From Bacteroidales bacterium (GTDB lineage: Bacteria > Bacteroidota > Bacteroidia > Bacteroidales > UBA4181): 38,913 bases of DNA. The position numbers and the translations under genes are program-made. Positions 27,756-35,576 of this stretch are shown here, piece by piece. The DNA is taken from positions 1-38,913 of the forward strand of contig JAISCQ010000282.1 of the NCBI GenBank assembly GCA_031265445.1. Reading direction: 5' to 3'. A model generated the notes under the pieces. It was not told where the DNA came from and made no database searches. It saw only the letters and a list, made by a program, of their open reading frames with translations. How positions within the stretch are numbered: the stretch's first letter is position 1; every line of letters starts with the position of its first letter.

Positions 27756-29474
27756 TCATGTTACAGCAATTTTGTGTGCCGTTTGCCTTTTTCCGTCATG
27801 GAGGGTTACGATATAAACTCCCTGCTGCAAAGCCAGCGGAATGGCAAGATACTGTCCCCGGGCGCGGGTGGTTTGTATCGTGGCGCCTGCTTCATTCAGT
27901 ATTTTGACGGTGATGCTGTCGTAGTGCCTGTCCATTTCGGCATGAAGAACGGAGTTCCCGTCTATCGGGTTAGGATAGATTTTGATATTCCGAAAAGAGG
28001 CTTCCTGACTGTTCATACCTGTGGTTTCCTGTACCACCGTGAACGAATAAACCTTTTCCGTTCCGTCGTCTGCAACGGCAGTTAACCGGATGGTCTCGCT
28101 CGCCGTACAGGGTTTATTGCTGATGCTGCCCTTAACGGTTGAGGTTTCGCCGGATGGCTGTCCGGTGAGCGATAAGGTGCATATTGACGACGGGACCAGT
28201 ATCCGGTAGGACGTCTGTTGCGGATCAAAGGCGGGAGACAGCGTGCCGCCCGTCAGCGAAATGCTCGCCAGGGTTACATCCTCGCGGTAGATGGGAAACA
28301 CTTCGATATTCCCGGTGCAAGCCAGCGATTTCAGCGTCAGAACTTCGCCCCGTTTGATCAGGATCATGACCCTGCCGTTGCTTTCCGTGTTTCCACCGCC
28401 TACTGCCAGCGGAAAAGGATTGCTTGCCATGTTTTTCGGATAATACTTGAAACTGTGCAGGTGACCCGTAATATCAATATCGAACGGCGTTAACCTGAAA
28501 ATGGGATCCCAGAGGTCAAAACAGGGCATGAAACCGGGGTCCCAGCCGTTTGTCCAGCTATATATCGGGATATGATGCACCAGGATTTTACGGAAGGCGC
28601 CGGTGAAAGCGCTGCCGGCAAGTTCTTCGGCGAGCCAGTCCGTTTGCCGGTTGCGGAAGCCGTCAAAATCAACCAGTCCGGAATATTCCGGACTTCCGTC
28701 ATTTTTGTCTTCGCCGTTGTCTAAGAGGACAAAGCGCGTATCGCCCCAACTGAAGGCAAAGTAGGTGTCGCCCTCCGGCGTGTCGAAGAACGCCGGAAGT
28801 TGCATGGCATAAGGCCCCCGTATTTCGTGGTTTCCCCGCAGGTAGATCGCCGGTTTGTTAGCGGCGTCCACACGCTGGTTATAACGGGCGATCAGGCCAA
28901 GTACCTGAGCGTCCGACGCAGGGTCTTCAAAGATATCGCCGTTGAATATGGAAAAATCAAAGTTGATGCCGTACGCGGCTACCCTGTCCATGAGCTTGTC
29001 ATAAAGGGTAAGGTTGTTATGCAGGTCGGTAAAGATCAGGCAGGTGAAGTCCTTTGGCGTGACGCTCAGCGTGGTGAACGAATAAAAATCCGATTTTTCT
29101 ACCGGTCCCAGCGTCTTGGAATAGGCTCCGTAGGTGAGCACTTTCTGCGAACAGATGCGGTAAAAGTACTTCGTGTTGGGTGCAAGTCCGGTTATACGCA
29201 CTTTGTGCCGCGTGATATTAGCCGCTACGATGCCGCTTTCCGTCGTCCGGGCAATGTTCATCGGGCCGGTTTCGCTCGTTCCGTATTCCACATAACTGTA
29301 GGAAGGGTCGGCGGTGTGCCACATCACGGTCATCCCGTCGGGGGCGGGATTTTGCAGGTACGGCGGCAAGCCCGTGGCCTGTTCCGGAGCGGCAAATCCG
29401 CACAGTACAGGGGTAGCGCCCATAGCTAAAATCCCTGCGCCTGCCTGTTTTACAAAATTTCTTCTTGATGTCAT
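27756..29474 (-). CDS. Purple-acid-phosphatase-like metallophosphoesterase with Tat signal and T9SS sorting tail
   Basis: 572 residues from ATG 29474. An in-frame ATG at 29567 is rejected: it overlaps the upstream gene by 74 bases and adds a Lys/Met-rich leader, while 29474 starts a Tat signal (SRRNFVKQ, hydrophobic run, AAPEQ). Residues ~35-135 form the fibronectin-like N-domain of purple acid phosphatases (LPPYLQNPAPDGMTVMWHT...YVEYGTSE). The metallophosphoesterase domain (~145-375) keeps all motifs: FTDLH (Asp150, His152), NGD (Asp180), GNHE (Asn215-His216), VHH (His300), GHLH (His338, His340). A cadherin-like beta-sandwich (~400-480) and a canonical sorting domain (IKIYPNP... to the end) follow. 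It should hydrolyse phosphate mono- or diesters outside the cell. Confidence 0.9.
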   Translation of the reverse strand: MTSRRNFVKQAGAGILAMGATPVLCGFAAPEQATGLPPYLQNPAPDGMTVMWHTADPSYSYVEYGTSETGPMNIARTTESGIVAANITRHKVRITGLAPNTKYFYRICSQKVLTYGAYSKTLGPVEKSDFYSFTTLSVTPKDFTCLIFTDLHNNLTLYDKLMDRVAAYGINFDFSIFNGDIFEDPASDAQVLGLIARYNQRVDAANKPAIYLRGNHEIRGPYAMQLPAFFDTPEGDTYFAFSWGDTRFVLLDNGEDKNDGSPEYSGLVDFDGFRNRQTDWLAEELAGSAFTGAFRKILVHHIPIYSWTNGWDPGFMPCFDLWDPIFRLTPFDIDITGHLHSFKYYPKNMASNPFPLAVGGGNTESNGRVMILIKRGEVLTLKSLACTGNIEVFPIYREDVTLASISLTGGTLSPAFDPQQTSYRILVPSSICTLSLTGQPSGETSTVKGSISNKPCTASETIRLTAVADDGTEKVYSFTVVQETTGMNSQEASFRNIKIYPNPIDGNSVLHAEMDRHYDSITVKILNEAGATIQTTRARGQYLAIPLALQQGVYIVTLHDGKRQTAHKIAVT

Positions 29475-29493
29475 ATCTGTTTTTTTGATGGTT

Positions 29494-30240
29494 TTAATTC
29501 TCATTTTTCTTATTTTCATCATCTTCATCATTTTTCTTTTTCCCTTTCCGTTGTGCCAGCAACGCATCGTATTTTCCGATCAGGGTATTCATTTCGGCGA
29601 TCAGTTCCTGATGAGTGCCTTCGTCGGATTGCTGCCTGACGGCGAGGTTGATGGTATCCACAATGATGCGGTACACCGGATCGACCTGTTTACGTACCGC
29701 CGTTACCGGGGGCTGAGCGACGAGGAAGCGCGCGGCGACGACGGCGCGGCACTCCGTTTCCAAGCGTATGAAACGGCGGTTGGCTTCCAGCAGCTTGTCC
29801 ACATGCGGCTGTGCGCCGATGGCTTCCAAATCGGTGCGGTAAGGCTCCAGTTTGTTGCCCAGTGTGGTGATAACGGCGCTTTCGGCGTTTTCGGGCAGGC
29901 GCGAAGGATTGCCCACGCTCTTGATGACGGCCATCACCCGCTGGGCGGCGTCGAACAGGGGGTCTTCATCGTCGTACAGGATTGCTTTTACGTGGTTGAA
30001 AAGCTTGCTGTGCACCTTGTCGCGGTAATGTTCCGCCACGCCTTTCTCCCCGATAAGGGCATTGCCGGTTTCGGTCGCCATCGACGCCTCTTCCTGCTTC
30101 ACTAATCGTGAGTACTCGTTGTAGCAAGGCGACAACCGCTGACTCTCCGCCTGATGTTTCCGGAAAATCACATCAGCGTCGGTGTTGAATTGCAGATGTT
30201 CCGCTGAGCGGAGATTCTGCATCGGGAATTTGTTAATCAT
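29494..30240 (-). CDS. DUF6261-like cytoplasmic helical protein
   Basis: The 248-residue product lacks a signal peptide and is largely alpha-helical, with repeated amphipathic stretches (FNTDADVIFRKHQAESQRL, DAAQRVMAVIKSV, LEANRRFIRLETECRAVVAARF, TINLAVRQQSDEGTHQELIAEMNTLI). The N-terminus (NLRSAEHLQF) and helical plan match the Bacteroidota-specific DUF6261 group as I remember it; function is unknown. The tail is a low-complexity acidic/lysine run (KGKKKNDEDDENKKNEN), and its codons produce ATG repeats on the other frame that mimic an upstream start for the phosphatase gene. It begins after the repeat-rich gap and is 19 bases ahead of the phosphatase start. Its presence here may be chance. 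Confidence 0.75.
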   Translation of the reverse strand: MINKFPMQNLRSAEHLQFNTDADVIFRKHQAESQRLSPCYNEYSRLVKQEEASMATETGNALIGEKGVAEHYRDKVHSKLFNHVKAILYDDEDPLFDAAQRVMAVIKSVGNPSRLPENAESAVITTLGNKLEPYRTDLEAIGAQPHVDKLLEANRRFIRLETECRAVVAARFLVAQPPVTAVRKQVDPVYRIIVDTINLAVRQQSDEGTHQELIAEMNTLIGKYDALLAQRKGKKKNDEDDENKKNEN

Positions 30241-30359
30241 ATCATGTTGTTTTAAAATTTAAAATTTTTAAAATTATATAAAATTTATTAATAATGATGA
30301 TCTCTATTTTATTTTTTGTTTCACCCATTTTGGGGAAACTTCAAAACATTCCTGAAAAG

Positions 30360-30522
30360 CCGTTTCCACAAAATGGAAAGGACGAAACATTCCTGAAAAG
30401 GCGTTTCCACAAAATGGAAAAGGCAAAACATTTTTGAAAAGGCATTTCCACAAAATGGAGAGGGCGAAATCTCTTTGAAAAGGCGTTTCCATAAAAGGGA
30501 AAGGCAAAACATTTTTAAAAAG
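30360..30522. repeat. Tandem array of four ~41-bp units, each with a small hairpin
   Basis: Four head-to-tail imperfect copies run 30360-30400, 30401-30441, 30442-30482 and 30483-30522 (last is 40 bp), with a degenerate partial copy before the first. The core is GCGTTTCCACAAAATGGAAA, whose TTTCCA-CAAAA-TGGAAA can fold into a 6-bp stem with a 5-base loop; copies three and four carry changes in the right arm. There are no unique spacers, so it is not CRISPR. This resembles minisatellite-like intergenic repeats known from Bacteroidota. Confidence 0.8.
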
Positions 30523-30530
30523 GCACCGCA

Positions 30531-30709
30531 GGCAATTGCAAATTGCCTGATGTTCCGAGCCGAATTGCAAATTCGGCTCAACGGCGCTAACTTGCCGCTT
30601 GTCGGGGATAAGCGGAATATACGGCGCGGTTGAGCGGCAACTTAGCGAAGCGATCTCACCGCAGGTAATTGCGTTGCCGCTCGGAACATCATCCGGATTT
30701 GCAATCCGG
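30531..30709. repeat. Nested inverted repeats with shared ATTTGCAAT-type loops (REP-like element)
   Basis: Three short hairpins share an AATTGCAAATT-like centre: GGCAATTGCAAATTGCC (30531-30547), a perfect 10-bp stem with GCA loop at 30557-30579 (arms GAGCCGAATT / AATTCGGCTC), and CCGGATTTGCAATCCGG (30693-30709). Two larger pairs enclose the middle: TGATGTTCCGAGC (30548-30560) with its exact complement at 30679-30691, and GAGCGGCAAC (30632-30641) with GTTGCCGCTC (30673-30682). The whole could fold into a branched structure. It looks like a mobile REP-type element; no transposase gene is nearby. Confidence 0.75.
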
Positions 30710-30857
30710 TAATCAATTCTTGAATCGAAATATGTCGCTTTACTGTTTTCCATCTTCATTAAGGAATAACTTGTAAGATATTATGTCCGTTTTCTATCAA
30801 ACTTTCATTCCTGACGGGATTTGGGAGAGCGGAGACGGCGCCCTCCCACGGATTCCG

Positions 30858-32123
30858 CTATTTCCCCAATACATATATTTCGGCAAGGCCAATGTTGGCA
30901 TTGCTGCGCGAATTGGGCAGCACCAGTTTCAAATATTGACTACTGACGGCGTTTTGCGTGGTAATAAAGACCTGCAAACTTTTTTCCGGCGTATCCTGAT
31001 TGCTTACGTTGGCATATTCCACCCGGCCGAGTTCTGCCCAGTGATCGTTCGGCGTTCCCGGATAAGAATAGTTTTGAAAAAACTGATGCCCCGAATACGT
31101 TATGGGAACAGCGCCAAGCCATTTAATATCGTCGTCCGTCAGGGCATTGTCATCTACGGCGGGCACGTATGCTATCACGGTTTGCGCATTATTGTTATTT
31201 AACCGGCGATAGAGGTCAATCTGTACAATGTTGATCGGTTGTCCGAAATCCAGCACCAGCGTATGGGGACAGGGGTCCCTGGTAACGGTAGGATCAAGGG
31301 GATTGGTTCCTGCCGCATAAGTCGCATATCTCGAATGCCAGAATGTAGTAAAATTACCGTCAAGCATCAGGCGAGGCGTGCCTTCTACCGGTTGAGTTTC
31401 AGCCGGCATACCCTGCCATGAATTACAGTATTTCACAGTCCATCCTGTACGCGGGAACTGCCACACCGCACGCACCTCTTCCCAGGCAACGGCAAAGGTG
31501 TCGACGGCGTCAGGCTCCGGAAGGAAGAAGGAGCGCACCTCAAAGAGGTTGTCCGCGTTGTCGGCACACTGTGTAGCGGTTTGTTCCGCAGGCACGTTCA
31601 GGGTATTTTTCTGCTGGTCGATTTTCGTGTAGCGCAGCTCGCTCCGTATCAGGTTGGAAGCCGGAGGGTACCATGCCAGAGCGCCGTCGCTGAGATTTTT
31701 GATCGACCGGTTCACCAGCGACTGCCGGAAGAAATCCCCGTAGGAATTGGCAAAGCCGGTACTCCACAGGGAATGATTACCGAATACATCCGTCGTCCTG
31801 ACTTTGAAGGAATAGGATTTTTCTTCGGTGCAGGGAACTTCCACCGTCAGGCTGTCCAGAGCGGCGGACGGCGTTACCGGAATGATCAGCGAATCCTCGT
31901 CCCAGTATAAATCTACCGTTTTAACATTGACCGCATTGAAAAGCCAGAATTTAAGGTACACTTTGTTCGCTCCCGCATAAAACTTGACGGAATCAAGTTT
32001 GACAGTATAAACTGTTTCGCCGTCTTCGATATATTTTTTGTGAATATCCATCATGTTCTCGCACGAAACGAGGACGGACAGCATGATGATGGCCATACAG
32101 GCATATTGATTTATCTTTTTCAT
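30858..32123 (-). CDS. DUF4998 + discoidin surface lipoprotein
   Basis: The 421-residue product has a perfect lipobox (MLSVLVSC). Residues ~25-230 match the DUF4998 pattern seen in PUL lipoproteins (MMDIHKKYIEDGETVYTVKLDSV..., KVYLKFWLFNAVNVKTVDLYWD, SYSFKVRTTDVFGNHS), a fibronectin-like pair. Residues ~235-420 form a discoidin-like domain (GWTVKYCNSWQG, LMLDGNFTTFWHSRY, PHTLVLDFGQPINIVQIDLYRR, IGLAEIYVLG). It is the last gene of the SusC/SusD cluster, 33 bases after the DUF4959 protein, and should help hold glycan at the surface. No enzyme motif seen. Confidence 0.87.
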   Translation of the reverse strand: MKKINQYACMAIIMLSVLVSCENMMDIHKKYIEDGETVYTVKLDSVKFYAGANKVYLKFWLFNAVNVKTVDLYWDEDSLIIPVTPSAALDSLTVEVPCTEEKSYSFKVRTTDVFGNHSLWSTGFANSYGDFFRQSLVNRSIKNLSDGALAWYPPASNLIRSELRYTKIDQQKNTLNVPAEQTATQCADNADNLFEVRSFFLPEPDAVDTFAVAWEEVRAVWQFPRTGWTVKYCNSWQGMPAETQPVEGTPRLMLDGNFTTFWHSRYATYAAGTNPLDPTVTRDPCPHTLVLDFGQPINIVQIDLYRRLNNNNAQTVIAYVPAVDDNALTDDDIKWLGAVPITYSGHQFFQNYSYPGTPNDHWAELGRVEYANVSNQDTPEKSLQVFITTQNAVSSQYLKLVLPNSRSNANIGLAEIYVLGK

Positions 32124-32156
32124 TTTAAATATTTTAATCTATTTTAAATATGAACA

Positions 32157-33356
32157 CTATTCCGCATATTCCCCGTAAAAGACTATTTCCGCCGGATGTA
32201 CGTAGGGTCTGTTTTCCCACGAGGTCATAAACCTGAACCGGATGTAGCGATAAGGGGACGAACTCATCGGGATAGAGGCTTCGTGTCCGATTTGGGCGGC
32301 TTGCACGTCCTCGTCCGTACACACGAGATAATCGGAATTGGTACCCGACGGCTTGATCACGGTATAATCCGTCAATTCCGTCCATTCGTCCCAGCTTCCC
32401 GTTGCAGGCGGCTCTTCCCGTCCATACACGACAATCCGCCTCGGATTTCCCCAGTTGTAATACTGACCGCCATTAGCGCCGGAGCGCTGGAAAAAGACCA
32501 CGCGGCTCAACCGCGACGGTTTACCGAGATCCAGAGTGATGCTGACCGGAAGCGAACCGCTGTTACTGTGGCCGTAGGTTTGCAGGTCGCCGTCGAACAT
32601 GTACTCGTCCCTGCCTTCCCAGTTGATAAAATTAACATCCCCCGTCAGGTAATTATTGCTGATTTTAAATACGGACAGGAGTTTCCTGTCTAATTGCGAT
32701 TCCAGCCGGGGCGTGATGACGCCCCCTTCGGGAAGGATGATCTCCGAGACGTTGTCCCAGTTATCCCTGAAAATAAGCCCGAATTTTTGCGGTACAGGCT
32801 CGTATCCCCTGATGTTGAACCGGACGGAATCAAGACCGGAAGAGACAATCCGCGCCGTTTGCAGTTCTCCTTCCTCATTTTCCGACAGCATTTCAACAGT
32901 GAGCATCACTTTGTCGCTGTTTCGCCACGAGAAATAAGCGCCGCCGAAATCGCTGGCGATGCTTGCCGATTCCACGGCCTTGCTGATCGGGGACGCCAGC
33001 GGCGTAAAGTTCGCCGGCACGGGATCGGACAGTACCTGCGCACGGCTGACCGTGTACAGCAACGCCCGGTGTTCCGCAAGATCGTTATAGCCTTCCAGCG
33101 TCAGCGAGTTACCGTAAAACGAAGTGACGGCTTCGCGCTGTTTCCCGTTGGTGATCGTGTATACCGCCTTTACGGACAATACGTCCTCGTCCTGCGGTAT
33201 TTTAAAAAATATCGTAGCCCCGCCGGCTACCGGCTTTATGTCAATAACCTCCACCGGCGCAGGCTTGCCCTTGGAGGTATTGATCGGCTCCAGTTGCTTT
33301 TCCGCACAGGAAAAGAACAGGAACGCCAAACTGATAAAATAGACTGCTTTTTTCAT
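32157..33356 (-). CDS. DUF4959/DUF5126/DUF5000 surface lipoprotein
   Basis: The 399-residue product begins with a short lipoprotein signal (MKKAVYFISLAFLFFSC). The three-part plan is common in Bacteroidota PULs: an N-terminal DUF4959 fibronectin-like domain (~20-120, PAPVEVIDIKPVAGGATIFFKIPQ), a middle DUF5126-like domain (~125-225, SIASDFGGAYFSWRNSD...LIFRDNWDN), and a C-terminal DUF5000 discoidin-like domain (~245-397, YMFDGDLQTYGHSN, VSITLDLGKPSRLSRVVFFQR, YRYIRFRFM, VHPAEIVFYG). It acts as a surface glycan-binding accessory to the SusC/D pair. A 179-base gap with REP-like palindromes separates it from SusD. Confidence 0.9.
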   Translation of the reverse strand: MKKAVYFISLAFLFFSCAEKQLEPINTSKGKPAPVEVIDIKPVAGGATIFFKIPQDEDVLSVKAVYTITNGKQREAVTSFYGNSLTLEGYNDLAEHRALLYTVSRAQVLSDPVPANFTPLASPISKAVESASIASDFGGAYFSWRNSDKVMLTVEMLSENEEGELQTARIVSSGLDSVRFNIRGYEPVPQKFGLIFRDNWDNVSEIILPEGGVITPRLESQLDRKLLSVFKISNNYLTGDVNFINWEGRDEYMFDGDLQTYGHSNSGSLPVSITLDLGKPSRLSRVVFFQRSGANGGQYYNWGNPRRIVVYGREEPPATGSWDEWTELTDYTVIKPSGTNSDYLVCTDEDVQAAQIGHEASIPMSSSPYRYIRFRFMTSWENRPYVHPAEIVFYGEYAE

Positions 33357-33429
33357 GATACTTATTCAATTATAAATTTTGAATTTTGAATTTTATTATT
33401 ACCGTTGATCCCGTTGACCCTGTCGGAAA

Positions 33430-33449
33430 AGACGCGATGCATCGCGTCT
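33430..33449. repeat. 20-bp perfect palindrome (REP-like)
   Basis: AGACGCGATGCATCGCGTCT is self-complementary over all 20 bases and is followed by CTACAACG. The same GACGCGATGCATCGCGTC core is, to my knowledge, a frequent dispersed repeat in Bacteroidota and cyanobacteria. It sits in the 179-base gap between SusD and the DUF4959 lipoprotein gene, within an otherwise tight operon, where it could modulate mRNA stability or simply be an inserted repeat. Confidence 0.8.
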
Positions 33450-33460
33450 CTACAACGCAA

Positions 33461-33512
33461 CCTGACAGATCGGTAACGCACGACCTGACAGGGTCGTCAG
33501 ACCTGTCAGGGT
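33461..33512. repeat. CCTGACAGG inverted-repeat cluster
   Basis: CCTGACAG occurs at 33461-33468, ACCTGACAGGGT at 33483-33494 and its related copy ACCTGTCAGGGT at 33501-33512. The 9-base arms CCTGACAGG (33484-33492) and CCTGTCAGG (33502-33510) are exact reverse complements with a 9-base loop. Lying 11 bases after the 20-bp palindrome, the two may be parts of one composite repeat element. Confidence 0.7.
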
Positions 33513-33535
33513 CAATAGGGATCGATTGTAAAATA

Positions 33536-35503
33536 CTACCATCCCGGGTTTTGTACCAGTTGCGGGTTGTTAATCAGGTCGCTTTCGGGGATCGGCGCAA
33601 AGTAGTCGCGCACGGTAAACCGCTGCGTGTAGACGGTGGTTGGCGTATAGTACGCCTGCGGGCTGACGTCCTCCACCAGCGTGTTCCAACCCTGAATGTT
33701 GCGGTTCAGTTCCCGGTGGGCTACCTTCCAGCGTTTCCTGTCCCAGTAGTCCTGTCCTTCCAGCGCCAGTTCTATCTTCCGTTCATGACGGATAATGTCG
33801 CGCATCCCGCCTTTGGTCAGCGGCCTGCCTTTCCTTTCCGCTATGGCATATCTGTTCCAGCTTTCCACTACTCCTTCCAGTCCTGCCCGTGCGCGTACCA
33901 GATCAATATAGGTATATGTTTCCGGATCGACGGCGGCATTGTCCTCGCCCGGCGTTGCTTCATTGACGGCTTCGGAGGCGAGCAGCAGCAAGTCGGCAAA
34001 CCGTATGTCGGGGTAGGGATAGGGCATGTAAGTGAGTTCATTGGCGTCGCGCCACCTGGAGTTGAGCGCCACTAATTTTTTAGCCCAGTACCCGGTAGCA
34101 TTGTATTCGGAATTGGATACGCGGTTCGCTATTTCGGCAAACCGCGTCTGTACATAAAAACACTCGGCGTCGTCGTTCGGCTCGTTGTTGTAATGGTTGC
34201 CGTACCATTTGCCGCGGTCGAAACCCAGCGCCGCGTAGAAACGCACCTCCCTGTCGAAATGAAGGGCGGAAGTGATTTCGGCAGGTTGCAGGAAAAACCG
34301 GTGCGCCTCGTCGCCGGCGCGCAGCGTTTCGAAACGGCTGCTATACCTGTTCTGCATCGCCCATTCTTCGTCCTCGTCCAACGGCACGCCATGGTTGGAG
34401 TAGAACAGGTCGGCAATATGGAGCGGCACGTTTAAGCGGCTGGTGGCATTGGCTGCCGACCCGGCTTCGAAACGGGGAAGGCAATGCCTCTGGACATTGG
34501 CGGCGCACGGATAACCGGTGTTGCCGTATACCAGTTCCACATTCATGTTGATCTGTTCGCTCACCGCGCTTCTGAGCGTATTGACCAGCAGGGTAGTGTC
34601 CGACATGGGTTTGGTCTGCAAATAGTCGGCTTTCTGGTACAGGCGTATCCCGTTGTTCAGGCATACCTCTACCGCTTTCCGGCAGGCTTCGGCAGCCCGC
34701 GTCCACCGCGACGGGTCTTTCACCTGATTGAAGAACGGCTCGCCTTCATGGTTTTTGAAAGTGGCGTAATCCGTGTTCCCGTTGAACAGGTCGCTTGCCC
34801 AGTAGGTTAATACCCGCGCTTTCAAAGCATAAGGTACTGTCTGCGTGAAACGTCCCAGTTCCGTGGTTCGGTTGGTGATCCGGTCGGGCAGGGCGTTGCC
34901 TGCGATGATCCCGTCAAGCAGTTCAATCACATAGGCGAAGCAATCGTCTATTTTGTCGCGGTATACCCTGATTCCCTGCGTAGATTCGTTCACCGGCGCG
35001 CTTTCCCTTACAATGCAGACGGGGCCGTAATGGGTGATCAGGTAAAAGTGCATCCATGCCTTCAGCAGGTTCACCTCGGCGATCATCCTTTCGGTTTCGT
35101 CGCTTTTTAAGTCCTGTACTTTCCGGATGTTGTCCAGGAAGATATTACATTCGCGGATGCCGGCATAAAGCGACCGGATAGCGGTACCCGTCCCTCCCCA
35201 GTAATTGATGGCGGACGAGGTAGGGTTATCCTCTCCCAGTGCGAAGATCATTCCTCCGCTTGTGCGGAAATTGGAATTCATGATCATTTCCATGCTTCCC
35301 AGGAATGCGGGATTCTGATCCCATCCCGCCGCCTTCGGCATCCCCCAGTAACAGGTTGCCAGATACTGTTCGGCCGTGTAACGGTCGGCAAAAGCGTCGT
35401 CGATCGTTGGTATCTGGTCGGGCACTATGTCCAGATAGTTGCACGAAACCGCCAGTGCGCTGCAAAACATACTTATGATCCCGTATTTTATGATTCTTTT
35501 CAT
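33536..35503 (-). CDS. SusD/RagB-family outer-membrane lipoprotein (third pair)
   Basis: 655 residues from ATG 35503 (MKRIIKYGIISMF...LAVSC); an upstream in-frame ATG at 35551 would add 16 polar residues ahead of the signal and is rejected. SusD landmarks: YLDIVPDQIPTIDDAFADR at the N-terminus, EVNLLKAWMHFYLITHYGP in the TPR region, RHERKIELALEGQDYWDRKRWK, and LVQNPGW at the end. It belongs with the SusC gene upstream on the same strand (73-base gap). Members of this length are typical. Substrate not evident. Confidence 0.95.
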   Translation of the reverse strand: MKRIIKYGIISMFCSALAVSCNYLDIVPDQIPTIDDAFADRYTAEQYLATCYWGMPKAAGWDQNPAFLGSMEMIMNSNFRTSGGMIFALGEDNPTSSAINYWGGTGTAIRSLYAGIRECNIFLDNIRKVQDLKSDETERMIAEVNLLKAWMHFYLITHYGPVCIVRESAPVNESTQGIRVYRDKIDDCFAYVIELLDGIIAGNALPDRITNRTTELGRFTQTVPYALKARVLTYWASDLFNGNTDYATFKNHEGEPFFNQVKDPSRWTRAAEACRKAVEVCLNNGIRLYQKADYLQTKPMSDTTLLVNTLRSAVSEQINMNVELVYGNTGYPCAANVQRHCLPRFEAGSAANATSRLNVPLHIADLFYSNHGVPLDEDEEWAMQNRYSSRFETLRAGDEAHRFFLQPAEITSALHFDREVRFYAALGFDRGKWYGNHYNNEPNDDAECFYVQTRFAEIANRVSNSEYNATGYWAKKLVALNSRWRDANELTYMPYPYPDIRFADLLLLASEAVNEATPGEDNAAVDPETYTYIDLVRARAGLEGVVESWNRYAIAERKGRPLTKGGMRDIIRHERKIELALEGQDYWDRKRWKVAHRELNRNIQGWNTLVEDVSPQAYYTPTTVYTQRFTVRDYFAPIPESDLINNPQLVQNPGW

Positions 35504-35576
35504 TATGGTACATTTTTGATTTTGATTTTTGATGATTCCCGTATGATACATTTTTGTATTTCCGTTTAAATTAAAA

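Larger units (their letters stand above)
30241..30857. other. Gene-free repeat-rich intergenic region
   Basis: About 617 bases separate the DUF6261-like gene from the stop of the DUF4998 lipoprotein gene. The part next to the DUF6261 start (30241-30300) is nearly pure A/T. Then come a 41-bp tandem array and nested inverted repeats, both listed separately. The last ~150 bases (30710-30857) show nothing I can name. An open frame of 151 codons crosses the array on the minus strand, but it simply translates the repeats and carries no recognisable domain, so I do not call it a gene. Confidence 0.7.

Noticed and set aside
29475-29567. Upstream start for the phosphatase adding a Met/Lys-rich leader
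   Set aside because: Overlaps the DUF6261-like gene's low-complexity tail and would hide the Tat signal that begins at 29474.
29314-30105. 263-codon plus-strand open frame opposite the phosphatase and DUF6261-like genes
   Set aside because: Spans two genes on the other strand, has a hydrophobic run only because of low-complexity DNA, and no domain.
30360-30522. Possible CRISPR array
   Set aside because: Units are contiguous and imperfect, with no unique spacers and no cas genes in the window.
30304-30759. Minus-strand 151-codon open frame over the repeat array
   Set aside because: Its repeats are simply the 41-bp units translated; no signal, domain or conserved motif, and DNA shows hairpins rather than coding pattern.
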